From: Methylosinus trichosporium OB3b
GTDB taxonomy: Bacteria; Pseudomonadota; Alphaproteobacteria; Rhizobiales; Beijerinckiaceae
Assembly: GCF_002752655.1 (NCBI RefSeq)
Contig: NZ_CP023737.1
Coordinates: 3,496,001-3,560,000 of the forward strand
Length of the DNA: 64,000 nucleotides
Reading direction: 5' to 3'
The translations under genes and the position numbers were made by a program. The notes beneath the pieces were generated by a model. It was not told the DNA's origin, searched no databases, and saw only the letters and a program-made list of their open reading frames with translations. Positions 8,713 through 19,215 of the stretch are shown here, in pieces; positions within the stretch are counted from its first letter, which is position 1, and the number at the start of each line of letters is the position of its first letter.

Positions 8713-9651
8713 TCAGTCAGTGGTCACGCGGACGCCGACTCTGACCTCGTGCGAGATAAGATCATAGCTCTTGGGCGTCGCGCCGCTGAAGCCCGCGAGC
8801 CCGGTATATTTGCCGGAGTTCAGATAGCGATAGCCGATGTCGATCTTGAAATTCTCCGAAAGGTCATAGCTCGCGCCGGCGAACAGCGCCCAGGCGAACT
8901 TCCAGCTGCTCTTGCTGAGATTGCGGTCCCAATATTGCGGCGCATAGGGCAGATTGACGTTTTCTCGATTTCCGTTCTGGATGTTGTACCAAGCGAGCGG
9001 ATAGCCGCTCGTCGGCGATAGATCGGCGGCGTAGGGGCTGCCGTCCGACGTCTTGTAGTAATTGACCCCTCCGCTCGTCCGCACATAGCTCGCGCCGACG
9101 CCCGCGCCGACATAGGGAGTGAGGCCGAACCAATTGCCGAGATCGACATAGGCGTTGAAGAGCCCAGTGATCCGGCTCATGTTTCCGGTTGTGCGCGCTT
9201 GGCAGGTCTCGTTCGGATCATAGGCGTAGCCCAGCGGATGGCTCGGGGCGGTCTCCACTCCACTAGAGTCATATCGCGCCGCCGTGTCCAGTGGACGCGC
9301 CGTATAGGGACACCAGAACGGGGTCCCGGTGGCGTTCGGCCGAATCACCGAGCGATCGAGCGCCAGCTCGGTGCGCAGCCAGGAATTATATTGATAGCCG
9401 GCGCCGACCGAGCCGGAGATCGAGCCGGAGCGCGCGGTCGAATTGATGATGTCGGCGATGACCTGCGGCGAGGTGATGTTGGAATAGCCCACGTCGCCGC
9501 GCAGATACCAGCCCGTCCCGAGCTCGGCCTCGGTGTCGATCGCCGCTTCGGGAGGTGAAAAGAAAGGCATGTCCGCGGCGCGCGCCGGGCCGCCGGCGGC
9601 GACGCCGAGCGCTGCGCAACACAGCAAAGCGCGAAAACCGGGAAAATTCAT
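8713..9651 (-). CDS. Outer-membrane beta-barrel protein (Omp25/31-like)
   Basis: A 312-residue protein with a signal peptide (residues 1-25, cleavage after ARA) and alternating aromatic/hydrophobic strands. The tail (YDLISHEVRVGVRV) matches the last strand of rhizobial Omp25/Omp31-type surface proteins. GWYLRGDVGYSNI near the mature N-terminus is also typical. Two cysteines in extracellular-loop-like regions (around residues 113 and 149) could pair. Likely a structural outer-membrane protein; no enzymatic motif. Monocistronic. The AT-richer sequence upstream (9655-9745) probably holds its promoter. Confidence 0.8.
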   Translation of the reverse strand: MNFPGFRALLCCAALGVAAGGPARAADMPFFSPPEAAIDTEAELGTGWYLRGDVGYSNITSPQVIADIINSTARSGSISGSVGAGYQYNSWLRTELALDRSVIRPNATGTPFWCPYTARPLDTAARYDSSGVETAPSHPLGYAYDPNETCQARTTGNMSRITGLFNAYVDLGNWFGLTPYVGAGVGASYVRTSGGVNYYKTSDGSPYAADLSPTSGYPLAWYNIQNGNRENVNLPYAPQYWDRNLSKSSWKFAWALFAGASYDLSENFKIDIGYRYLNSGKYTGLAGFSGATPKSYDLISHEVRVGVRVTTD

Positions 9652-9766
9652 CTGCTCATCCTCGCTTCGCGCCGGCCGACCGCTCGGCGTTTCGACGCGA
9701 AGATGAACGAAGGATGAGGGATTATACTTAATTCTGGCTTAATGCCGCCGCCCGAGCTGCGCGCTC

Positions 9767-9787
9767 GAGCGGCGAAGCGCGCCGCTC
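9767..9787 (-). terminator. Hairpin at the 3' end of the Yip1-type gene
   Basis: GAGCGGC (9767-9773) and GCCGCTC (9781-9787) form a 7-bp stem with a seven-base loop, overlapping the stop codon of the leftward membrane protein gene. No T-run. Confidence 0.3.
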
Positions 9788-10337
9788 AGAGGAACAAGAA
9801 GACGCGCGCCAGCAACGGGGCGAGCACGAACACGGTGAAGCCGACATAGAGCACCGACACCGCGATCGACGGGATGAACCGCAGCGACGCATGGCGGAAG
9901 ATCCACATGAACAGCGTCACTTTCCACAGCACCAGCGGGAACAGCAGGAAGTTGACCAGCTTTTCCGTCGGCAGCGGCGGCGGCAGAACGACGCCCACCA
10001 TCAGATGCAGGACGATGACGACGACGGCCACCACCGCGCCGACCGACCCCAGAGCGGCGAGCGTCTGGGGGAGGCGATCGCGCGCGCCGACCAGCAGCAG
10101 AGCGACGAAGGTGAAGGCGACGAGCAGAACCGTGCTGCCGAGGCCATAGGCGATCGAGGGAAGAAGATCCTTGGCGACGAGCTGCTGCGCCATCTCGCCC
10201 ACGGCATAAGCGGCGAGGCTCACGAAGAGAAAGGTGCGGGAGGCGGGCAAGGCGGTCGGGCCGGCCTCGAGCCGCATGATGTCGATGATGGCTCTCGGCG
10301 TGGTGGGCAGGCTGAGCGTGGGCAGAGAGATCGACAT
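9786..10337 (-). CDS. Yip1-domain-like integral membrane protein
   Basis: 183 residues with five hydrophobic segments (about residues 33-53, 63-84, 95-117, 128-150, 157-180). The N-terminal LPTTPRAIIDIMRLEAGPTALPASR resembles the cytoplasmic lead-in of bacterial YIP1-family proteins. The start at 10337 is chosen because upstream codons are non-conserved and arginine-rich. Role unknown; family members are inner-membrane proteins often next to surface-biogenesis genes. No operon partner on the left; the deoxysugar cluster lies to the right on the same strand after about 300 bases. Confidence 0.65.
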   Translation of the reverse strand: MSISLPTLSLPTTPRAIIDIMRLEAGPTALPASRTFLFVSLAAYAVGEMAQQLVAKDLLPSIAYGLGSTVLLVAFTFVALLLVGARDRLPQTLAALGSVGAVVAVVVIVLHLMVGVVLPPPLPTEKLVNFLLFPLVLWKVTLFMWIFRHASLRFIPSIAVSVLYVGFTVFVLAPLLARVFLFL

Positions 10338-10639
10338 GGGGCGGCCTATTGTTGGTTGGAGCGCGACCGGCAGGCCGAGTGCCCTCCCGTCGCGGCGCGC
10401 GAAGCTCGGGACCGCCCGCCGGCAGGGCAGGCGTCGCTGACGCTGCGCCGTCTCTACCATGCTTCGGCGCCCGACGGAACTGCGACCGCCGAGGGGCAGC
10501 TATGTCCATGTGCGCCAACGAAGCTCCGGGCCGTCATGACGAGCGGCGCGAGGCAATTCCGTGGCGTGATCCAGGCGATTTTACGGGGTTGAAAGAGCGA
10601 GCCTCAGGCGCGCTCTCTCGCGTCCCATCTGCCCCCGCT
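10338..10639. other. Intergenic region with a degenerate palindromic repeat
   Basis: No gene is supported. A degenerate copy of the GCGAGCCT...AGGCTCGC repeat family (GAGCGAGCCTCAGGCGCGCTC) lies at about 10592-10612, close to the glycosyltransferase stop. A very long open frame crossing this region on the plus strand is a GC-rich artefact of genes on the other strand. Confidence 0.5.
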
Positions 10640-12133
10640 TCAGGCGAGCTCGTGGCTCCAATCGTCCTTCGCGATGACCGAGACGATGCGATGGGCGGCC
10701 TCGGTCCAGGAGGCGCGGCTGGTCGCCGCCGGGTCGCCGCTGGCGCGCCCGTCGAGGAGATCGGCGACGCGCGCGGCGAGAGCGCTGGGGTCATTGACCG
10801 CGAAATACAGCGCGCCGGCGCCGCCGACCTCGCGAAACACCGGAATGTCGCTGCAGATCGTCGGCCGCCCGCGCCGCGCCGCCTCGGCGATCGGCAGCCC
10901 GAAGCCCTCGGCGAAGGAGGGCGCCAGCGCCGCCGTCGCATGGTCGTAGAGAAAAGCGAGCTCGGCGTCGTTCGCATCGTCGAACCAGAACAGCCGCCGC
11001 TGATATTCGGCATGGCCGGCGATCTCGGCGACGACAGCCTCCTCGCACCAGCCGCGCCGGCCGACGAAGACGAGGCGGACGTCGCGGCCTTCGCGCCACA
11101 GCGCGTCGAAGGCGCGCAGAGCGACGCGCTGCCCCTTGCGCGGCTCGATCGTGCCGACGCAGAGGAAGAGAGGCGCCGGGCCGACGGCGGCGGCGATCTT
11201 CTTGCGCGGCGCCGTCGCCGGGCCGCAGGAAATCTCCGAGCCGAGCGGGAACCAGCCGATCTTGAGCCCGCGCCGATGCGGCAGTCCGCGCGCCTCGACG
11301 AAATCGGCGAGCTCCTGCGCCACCGTGCGCGAGATGGCGAGAAAGGCGTCGCTCTCGACGAGCGCGCGCGCGAGCCAGGATTCGTAGCGGGCCGGCGTCG
11401 TATGATGGCAGGCGCCCGGATGCAGCGCCGGGATGAGATCGAAGATGCAGGAGACGACGGCGCCGCCGGCCTCGTGGACGCGGTCGAAGACGCGCGCATA
11501 TTCGTCGAGCACGTTCCAAGTGTCGGCGAGGGTGAGGAAATAATCGCCCGGCGCGAGGATGATCTCCTCGTCTTCGTCCTCGGCTGTCGCAGCGTCGCCG
11601 CAGAGCGAGGCGACGAAGCGGCGGCAGGTGAGGAGGCGCCCGCCCTCGCAGCGCACCGCGATCGCGGGAAGGAGCGGCGCGGCGTCGCGATAGAGCGCCT
11701 GCGTCACCATTTTCGCAACCCGCTGAATGCCGGTGCCGGCGTCCCATTTGGCGGTGGCGGTGACGTCGACGAGCAGGCGGCGAGCGGGCACGAGCCGCGC
11801 GGCGGGCGCGATGCGCGGCACATTGGCGACGGGCGTGTCTTCGATTTTCGCCGGCGGCGTCGAAGGCTTCGGCGCGACCGCTTCGCGCAGGCCGAGAAAG
11901 CCGTCGACGAGCCGCGCCTCGAGCCGCCGCAGCGGCTGATAGATATGACCGGCGACCGAATAGGTCATCAGCTCGCGCTCATGGACGAGATGCCGCAGCT
12001 CGCTGCGCAGATGATCGAGCTGATGATCGAGAAGCCGGATGCGCGCTTCGAGCGCGGAGCGATCGTCGGCTTGCACGGACGAGGCGATCTCATTTTCGCG
12101 GCTATGCGACTGCAGCGCGGGCGTGATGGACAA
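10640..12133 (-). CDS. Glycosyltransferase family 4 (GT-B) protein with N-terminal coiled coil
   Basis: About 497 residues. Residues 20-60 form a predicted coiled coil (ALEARIRLLDHQLDHLRSEL). The C-terminal half shows the family-4 signature: the LCVGTIEPRKGQ donor-domain start, then EGFGLPIAEAARRGRPTICS (the E-x7-E nucleotide-sugar motif) and FREVGG. The enzyme should transfer a sugar from an activated donor at the membrane face. The TTG at 12133 is chosen because GGAG precedes it by seven bases; a TTG at 12193 is possible. It follows gmd and rmd on the same strand, so the donor may be GDP-rhamnose or a related GDP-deoxyhexose. Confidence 0.8.
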   Translation of the reverse strand: MSITPALQSHSRENEIASSVQADDRSALEARIRLLDHQLDHLRSELRHLVHERELMTYSVAGHIYQPLRRLEARLVDGFLGLREAVAPKPSTPPAKIEDTPVANVPRIAPAARLVPARRLLVDVTATAKWDAGTGIQRVAKMVTQALYRDAAPLLPAIAVRCEGGRLLTCRRFVASLCGDAATAEDEDEEIILAPGDYFLTLADTWNVLDEYARVFDRVHEAGGAVVSCIFDLIPALHPGACHHTTPARYESWLARALVESDAFLAISRTVAQELADFVEARGLPHRRGLKIGWFPLGSEISCGPATAPRKKIAAAVGPAPLFLCVGTIEPRKGQRVALRAFDALWREGRDVRLVFVGRRGWCEEAVVAEIAGHAEYQRRLFWFDDANDAELAFLYDHATAALAPSFAEGFGLPIAEAARRGRPTICSDIPVFREVGGAGALYFAVNDPSALAARVADLLDGRASGDPAATSRASWTEAAHRIVSVIAKDDWSHELA

Positions 12134-12250
12134 TCGACGGCTCCATTCGAATGGAATGCGCCGATCCTGCCCGCGAGCGGATCGCCCGGACAATTCGTTA
12201 GACCACCTGCGGAAGGCTACGTAGCGGCGCGGCCGCTTCGGCCCGAGCCT

Positions 12251-12273
12251 GGACCGCGAGCCTTCAGGCTCGC
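12251..12273. repeat. Copy of the GGACCGCGAGCCTTCAGG palindromic repeat
   Basis: This right-arm copy matches the repeat at 32083-32105 and 60616-60638 base for base in its core. It contains the internal palindrome GCGAGCCTTCAGGCTCGC. It sits in the gap between the reductase and glycosyltransferase genes and could fold into a hairpin that attenuates or stabilises the operon mRNA. Confidence 0.7.
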
Positions 12274-12274
12274 T

Positions 12275-13251
12275 TCATCGGATCTCGGCCCGCGCTTCCT
12301 GCGCGCGCCAATGATCGAGCAGGTCGCGGAGCATGGCGTCGATCGAATGCGACGGCGCCCAGCCGGTCGCGGCGCGCAGCTTGGACGCGTCGCCGACCGC
12401 GACCGGAATATCGGCCGGGCGCAGCCGCGCCGGATCGACGACAATGTCGAAATTGCGCGTCGCGCAGGCGCGCAGCGTGTCGAGCATGTAGGAGAGCGAG
12501 CGCGGCGCGCCGGAGGCGATGTTGAAGAGGCTGCGCGGCGGCAGATCGGGCGCGGCGCCGACGAGCCGCGCATAGGCGTCGACGACGTCGCGCACATCGA
12601 GGAAGTCGCGCCGCACCGAGAGATCGCCGACGTCGAGCCGCGGCGCCAGCCGCCCCGTCTCGATCCCGGCGATCTGCGCGGCGAAGGAGGGCAGCGCGAA
12701 GCGCATGTCCTGTCCCGGCCCGGCATGGTTGAACGGCCGCGTCACGATGAGCCGCGCGGTCTGCGGCAGCACATCGGCGAGCATGGTCTCGGCCGCGATC
12801 TTCGATCGCGCATAGGCGCTGAGCGGGCTCGTCGGCGTCTCCTCGCGCGCCGGCCCGTCGCCGAGCCGAGCGCCATAGACGTCGGCGGTGGAGACGAACA
12901 GCACGACCGCCGAAGGCGCGTGGCGGGCGAGCGCGGAAGCGAGATGGAAGGAGCCGAGAAAATTGACCCGCCATGTCGCCTCGGCGGCGTGGATCGACTG
13001 CGCGGCCGAGGCTTGCGCGGCGAGATGGGCCACGAGATCGGGCTGCGCGACGTCGATCGCGCGCTCCACCGCCTCGGCGTCGACGATATCGGCCACGAGC
13101 GGCGACCAGTCCGGCGAGGCGGGAGCCTCGCCCGGCCGCGCCAGAACGAAGCGCCGCGCGCGCGGATAGGCGCGCGCCAGCGCCTCCTGCAGATAGGGGC
13201 CGACGAAGCCGGTGCCACCGGTCAGAAGGATGCGGGCATAGTCTCTCGGCA

Positions 13252-13252
<1 letters not shown>
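12275..13252 (-). CDS. rmd: NAD(P)-dependent sugar reductase/epimerase, probable GDP-6-deoxy-D-mannose reductase
   Basis: 325 residues of the extended short-chain dehydrogenase family. ILLTGGTGFVGPYL is the Rossmann dinucleotide site, STADVYG carries the catalytic Ser/Thr, and YARSK is the YxxxK pair. Its ATG overlaps the gmd stop codon (ATGA at 13249-13252), so the product is very likely made with Gmd. It would reduce the 4-keto intermediate to GDP-D-rhamnose; GDP-fucose or talose formation cannot be excluded. Length matches Rmd-type enzymes (about 300-330). Confidence 0.7.
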
Positions 13253-14391
<1,139 letters not shown>

Positions 14392-15506
14392 TCACCGGCG
14401 CGGAAACTCGAGCGTGGGCGGGTGCGGCGAAGCGCGCAGCGGCGCGGCGCGCAGGCCGTGCGCGTCGAGGTCGAATTTCGACAGATCGACGCTGCGCAGG
14501 GTCTGGTCGTCATAGCTCTTCACATAATAGATCGCGCGCGAGAGATCGGCGATCGCCGACCATTGCGTGAATTCGAAGCGCGCGGTCTCGTGCGGCGCGG
14601 GCCGCACGAGGCCCGTCGGTATATCGAAATTATTGAGGAGATGCTCGGCGAGCCGCACAGTCCCGGCCGCGTCCTTCTGCGGCGCGGCCGAGAGCGTGAG
14701 CGCGAGCGCGCGCACGAAGCGCGAGGGCGGCGTCGGATCGCCGGGAACGCCCAGCATTCCGGAGCCGGAGCCGAGCGGCGCGAAGCTCTCGCCGCCGATC
14801 TCGAGCGGCGGCGCCTCGACCGGCGAGAGCTTCACATAATTTCGCAGATTGGTGAGATGCCAGTCGAAGGATGGGGCGTTGGTGAGGATTCCGAGCGGAT
14901 TGTCATGGATCGTCAGCGTTCCGCCGATCGGCTCCACGACGATGGACGCGCCGCTCGCGTCATGCAGCGTGTAATGAAAGGGCGGGACGATGCCGAGCGT
15001 CGGCTGCGTCACGCCGATGACCGAGATCGAGGCGCGAGCGCCGCGCGGACCTCGGCGACGCTGGCGAAATTGCCGAGCGCCCAAGAGAGCAGCTCCCAGG
15101 GCGCGAGCGCATGGGCGGGATCGGCCTGCGCCGGATCGGCATAGGAGGCGAAGCCCGGAAAATAGAGAATGCCGCCGGCGAGGCCCTTCTCATTGACGCC
15201 GTCGACGACGACCGGCAGGCCGAAGGCGTTCATGCCGGCGATGGCGTAGCGCGACTTCCAGCTCCAGGCGGATTTGCCGTCGGCGCCGGTGGCGTGCGAG
15301 ACGAAGCGGCGGGGAATGACGACCGCCTGCGACTCCAGCGGAAAGCCGAATTCGAGCGTGCGGCCATAGACGCGCGAACCATCCGCCGCCTTCAGCAGAA
15401 AGCTGGTGCAGGCCAGAGCCGGCGCGGCGAGAAGAGTAGTCGCGGCGAGGACGCAGACGAGGCGTAGCGCTCGGCAAATCTCGCGGCATATCGCAGCTTC
15501 CGTCAT
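14392..15506 (-). pseudogene. Choloylglycine hydrolase/penicillin V acylase-like Ntn hydrolase, frameshifted
   Basis: Two overlapping minus-strand frames together give one family member. The first (start 15506) has a signal peptide ending LLAAPALA, then the N-terminal nucleophile Cys (CTSFLLKAADGSRVYGRT), and runs to AEVRAALA. The conserved continuation SISVIGVTQPTLGIVPPFHYTLHDASG lies in another frame. The switch falls at about 15018-15030, in GCGCTCGCGCCTCG, and is explained by one missing base. The C-terminal half is intact to 14392. Either a recent inactivation or a sequencing error. Intact relatives hydrolyse linear amide bonds in the periplasm. The start codon lies inside a palindromic repeat. 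Confidence 0.75.
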
Positions 15507-15582
15507 TGCGAGCGAAGCGAAGCAATCCAGAGCCGCGGCGCGACTCCTGGATGGCTTCGTCGCTTTGCTCCTCGCAACGACG
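15501..15582. repeat. Inverted repeat reading LDCFASLAMT
   Basis: A CGTCATTGCGAGCGAAGCGA arm (15501-15530) is followed by a degenerate inverse arm, CTGGATGGCTTCGTCGC...AACGACG (15547-15582). This is the widespread rhizobial palindrome that translates as LDCFASLAMT or VIASEAKQS. It supplies the start region of the frameshifted hydrolase. The rest of the gap to mutS (15583-15749) shows no gene. Confidence 0.75.
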
Positions 15583-15749
15583 GCCATGCCGCCGGCGAAG
15601 CGATCACATCTCGATGCTGTCACGACCCGTCTCCGAACAAAGCTCGCGAGCGACATCTGGGGCGCTCGCGACGGCGACGGATGAGAATTTCGCGGCGCGA
15701 TTGAAGGTCGGTGACGGCGATCGCGACGATTTACCTCGAATGCGCGGAC

Positions 15750-18422
15750 TCAGCGCGCCGCCTTGGACTTCAGCTCATAGAGCGCGGCGAGCGCCTCGCG
15801 CGGCGTCAGCGCGTCCGGGTCGATCGCCGCCAGCGCCTCGTGCAGCGCGTCCTTGGCCGGCGCGCTCTGCGCCACATGCGCGAACAGCGGCAGATCGTCG
15901 ATGAGCTTTTCCACCGGCGCACGCCGATCCGCCGCCTCGAGCTGCGCGAGAATCGCATGGGCGCGCGCGACGACGCTGGCGGGCAGGCCGGCGAGCTCGG
16001 CGACATGCACGCCATAGGAGCGATCGGCGGCGCCCTTCGTCACCTCGTGCAGGAACACAACCTCGCCGGCGTGATCCTTCACCTTCATGGTGAGATTGAC
16101 GAGTCGCGGAAGCCGCTTCGTCAATTGCGTCAGCTCGTGGAAATGCGTCGCGAACAATGCGCGCGAGCGGTTGATCTCGTGCAGATGCTCGATCGTCGCC
16201 CAGGCGATCGAGAGGCCGTCGAAGGTCGCGGTGCCGCGGCCGATCTCGTCGAGAATGACGAAGGAGCGCGGCCCGGCGCAATTCAATATCGCCGCCGTCT
16301 CCACCATCTCCACCATGAAGGTCGAGCGCCCGCGCGCGAGATCGTCGGCCGCGCCGACGCGTGAGAACAGACGATCCACGGCGCCGACGCGCGCGCGCTG
16401 CGCGGGGACATAGGAGCCCGCCTGCGCGAGAATGGCGATCAGCGCGTTCTGGCGCAGATAGGTGGATTTGCCGGCCATGTTCGGGCCGGTGACCATGGCG
16501 ATCTTGCCGGCGCGCGCGTCGCCGAGGTCGCAGTCGTTGACGGCGAAGACCTCTCCTTTCGCATGCAGCGCCGCCTCGACGACCGGATGGCGCCCGCCGA
16601 CGATCTCGAAATCGAGCGAAGAATCGACATGGGGGCGCGTCCAGTCGCGCGAGACCGCCAATTCCGCCAGCGCCGCGAAGACGTCGAGCGCGGCGAAGGC
16701 TTGCGCCAATCTCTGCAGCTCCTGGGCCTTTTCCAGCACGCGCGCGCAGAGCTCGTCGTAGAGCGCCAGCTCGCGCTCCTGCGCGCGATCGGCGGCGGAG
16801 GCGATCTTCGCCTCGAGCTCGACGAGTTCGCGCGTCGAGAAACGCATCGCATCCTGCATCGTCTGGCGATGCGTGAAGGTCGCGTCGAAGGGCGCGCGCA
16901 GCAGCCGCTCGCCCTGCGCCTGCGGGACCTCGATGAAGAAGCCGAGGAAGTGATTGTGCTTGATCTTGAGCTGCTTCGTCTCGGCCAGCTCCACATATTT
17001 CTGCTGCAGCGAGGCGATGACGCGGCGACTCTCGTCGCGCAGATCCCGCGCTTCGTCGAGCGTCTCGTCGACGCCGCGGGCGATGAAATTGCCGGCGCGC
17101 TTGTCGAGCGGCGGATCGACGACGAGGCGCGCTGCGATCGCCTGCTCCAATTGCGCATCCGCTTGCGTGAGCGCCGCGACCTCTTGCGCGACGAGCGCGG
17201 GCGCGTTCCCGGCAAAGCAGGACTCGATGTCGCGGGCGCTGGTGAGCGCCGCGCGAATATTGCCGAGATCGCGCGGGCCGCCGCGCTGCAGCGCGAGCCG
17301 CGAGAGCGCGCGGGCGAGATCGGGCGCGCGGGCGAGCAGGGCGCGCAGGCGCGCGCGCAGATCGGGCGCATCGACGAAGAAAGCGACGGCGTCGAGCCGC
17401 TCGCCGATCAGCGCCGGATCGGTCGCGGGGGCGGCGACGCGCTCGGCGAGCGCCCGCGCGCCGGCGGGCGTCATGGTGAGGTCGATGGTCGCGAGCAGCG
17501 AGCCCTCGCGCTCGCCCTTCAGCGTGCGCGTCAGCTCGAGATTGGCGCGCGTCGCCGCGTCGATCTCCAGCGCCCTGCTGCGGCGCAGGCTCGACGGCGG
17601 GCGCAGCGCCGGTTTCTTGCCCTTCTGCGTGCGCTCGACATAGAGGATCGCGGCGGCGGCGGCGGCGATTTCCGCCTCCGACAGCGCGCCGAGGCCTTCG
17701 AGCGTGGCGACGCCGTAGAAATCGAGCAGTCGCCGCTCGGCGCTCTCGCCGCCGCCGGCGTCGCGGCCGAGCGGGGTCGTCGGCGCGATCTCGGCGAGCA
17801 GCGCGGCGAGCCGCGCCTCGGCGCAGATCGCCTCGGCGGCGACGATCTCGCGCGGCTCCAATCGGACGAGCTCCGCGGTGAGCTCCGTCTCGCCCGCTTC
17901 GCCGACATCGAAGGCGCCGGTCGAAATATCGACGCAGGCGAAGCCATAGCGCCAGCCGCCGTCGGCGGCGCGAATGCGCGCCAGCGCCGCGAAAGCGTTG
18001 GCGCGCGCGGGATCGAGCAGCGTCTCTTCGGTGATGGTGCCGGGCGTGACGAGCCGCACGACGTCGCGCCGCACCACCGATTTGCCGCCGCGCTTGCGCG
18101 CCTCGGCCGGGTCCTCCAATTGCTCGCAGACGGCGACGCGATGGCCGAGGGCGATGAGCTTTTGCAGATAATCGTCGGCGCGCTCCACCGGCACGCCGCA
18201 CATCGGAATGTCATGGCCCTGATGCTTGCCGCGCTTCGTCAGCATGATGCCGAGCGCGCGCGACGCCGCTTCGGCGTCGGTGAAGAATAATTCGTAGAAA
18301 TCGCCCATCCGGTAGAACAGCAGGCAGTCCGGATTGGCGGATTTGATCTCGATATATTGCGCCATCATCGGCGTCGGCCGTGCGGCGGTCTTATCGTCGG
18401 AGGGCTCGGTCGATGGTCGCAC
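15750..18422 (-). CDS. mutS: DNA mismatch repair protein MutS
   Basis: 890 residues, normal for alphaproteobacterial MutS. It recognises base mismatches and small loops and recruits MutL. Domains in order: mismatch-binding domain I with [12 protein letters not shown] (the F-x-E mismatch wedge), connector and lever domains, clamp, and the ATPase with Walker [10 protein letters not shown], Walker [11 protein letters not shown] and the ATHFHEL switch. The open frame begins at a GTG at 18422; an internal ATG (18368, [10 protein letters not shown]) would also keep the whole conserved region. Monocistronic. Confidence 0.95.
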   Translation of the reverse strand: MRPSTEPSDDKTAARPTPMMAQYIEIKSANPDCLLFYRMGDFYELFFTDAEAASRALGIMLTKRGKHQGHDIPMCGVPVERADDYLQKLIALGHRVAVCEQLEDPAEARKRGGKSVVRRDVVRLVTPGTITEETLLDPARANAFAALARIRAADGGWRYGFACVDISTGAFDVGEAGETELTAELVRLEPREIVAAEAICAEARLAALLAEIAPTTPLGRDAGGGESAERRLLDFYGVATLEGLGALSEAEIAAAAAAILYVERTQKGKKPALRPPSSLRRSRALEIDAATRANLELTRTLKGEREGSLLATIDLTMTPAGARALAERVAAPATDPALIGERLDAVAFFVDAPDLRARLRALLARAPDLARALSRLALQRGGPRDLGNIRAALTSARDIESCFAGNAPALVAQEVAALTQADAQLEQAIAARLVVDPPLDKRAGNFIARGVDETLDEARDLRDESRRVIASLQQKYVELAETKQLKIKHNHFLGFFIEVPQAQGERLLRAPFDATFTHRQTMQDAMRFSTRELVELEAKIASAADRAQERELALYDELCARVLEKAQELQRLAQAFAALDVFAALAELAVSRDWTRPHVDSSLDFEIVGGRHPVVEAALHAKGEVFAVNDCDLGDARAGKIAMVTGPNMAGKSTYLRQNALIAILAQAGSYVPAQRARVGAVDRLFSRVGAADDLARGRSTFMVEMVETAAILNCAGPRSFVILDEIGRGTATFDGLSIAWATIEHLHEINRSRALFATHFHELTQLTKRLPRLVNLTMKVKDHAGEVVFLHEVTKGAADRSYGVHVAELAGLPASVVARAHAILAQLEAADRRAPVEKLIDDLPLFAHVAQSAPAKDALHEALAAIDPDALTPREALAALYELKSKAAR

Positions 18423-18485
18423 TGCTCTATCCCCGGCGCCCAGCGCGCTCTTGCGCGCGCATCTGGCGCCGGTGGGCCCGCGGCG

Positions 18486-18935
18486 TCAACGCTGCGGCGG
18501 CGGCTTCGGCCACAGGCTCGCGCCGGTCGGCCCCACACCGGTTTCGAGCATCAGGACCTCGCCGTCCTTCGCCCAGCCGTGATGAACCGTCTCGGCGGGA
18601 ATGACGATCGAGTCGCCGGGGCCGAGGATGCGCAGCGAGGCTTCGTCGAGAGCGCCGCCGACTCCGGCGTAGAAACGGCCGGAGATGATGGTCACGACGC
18701 GCGTGTCCGGATGCGTGTGCGGCAGCGATCGCGCGCCGGCCGCATATTTCACCGACAGCGCATAGAGCGCGCCAGGCTGCGTCGCCGTGCCGGTCACCGG
18801 CGCGGCGAAGACGCCCTGAAAAAGGGGAACGGGCGCATATTTCAGCTCGCTCTGCAGCGCCGCCGGCGGCGCGCCCTCGGCCAGAGCCGGCGCGCCCAGC
18901 GCGACAGTAAGAAGAAGGAAAATCGGTCGGCGCAT
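18486..18935 (-). CDS. Exported cupin-domain protein
   Basis: 149 residues with a signal peptide (residues 1-19, cleavage after ALA). The cupin fold shows the first metal-binding motif as LPHTHPDTRVVTIISGRFYAGVG (H-x-H...E-like positions, with the glutamate replaced) and the second as ILGPGDSIVIPAETVHHGWAKDGE (PGD...P...H). It probably binds a metal in the periplasm; the usual motif-1 Glu is not obvious, so catalysis is uncertain. Transcribed toward mutS with a gap of about 60 bases. Confidence 0.75.
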   Translation of the reverse strand: MRRPIFLLLTVALGAPALAEGAPPAALQSELKYAPVPLFQGVFAAPVTGTATQPGALYALSVKYAAGARSLPHTHPDTRVVTIISGRFYAGVGGALDEASLRILGPGDSIVIPAETVHHGWAKDGEVLMLETGVGPTGASLWPKPPPQR

Positions 18936-19025
18936 AATCGTCGCCTCAGTGTCGGTGGGGTGACGACGGGCCGTCGTCAGGCGACACGGCGAAATATCAG
19001 CTTTATTAGCCGACTCTCGACGTGC

Positions 19026-19205
19026 GTCCCTTCTCCCGCAGGGCGGGAGAAGGTGGCCCTCGCGTCAGCGAGGATCGGATGAGGGCGCCTGCGGTCTTCC
19101 CGATTCACGCAGCACAAGACCTTGAACTCGAACTGTTTATCCGAGTGGGCCCTCATCCGACCCCGCTTCGCGGGGCCACCTACTCCCACAAGTGGGAGAA
19201 GGGAG
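19026..19205. repeat. CCTTCTCCC-type palindromic repeat pair
   Basis: CCTTCTCCCGC / GCGGGAGAAGG forms a hairpin at about 19028-19052, followed by GGTGGCCCTCGCG and GGATGAGGGCGC. An inverted, degenerate copy (CCCTCATCCGACCCC...GGGAGAAGGG) lies at about 19149-19205. The pair fills the gap between the cupin and OFA-transporter genes. This motif is common as intergenic repeats in rhizobial genomes. Confidence 0.7.
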
Positions 19206-19215
19206 CGCCCTTTCG

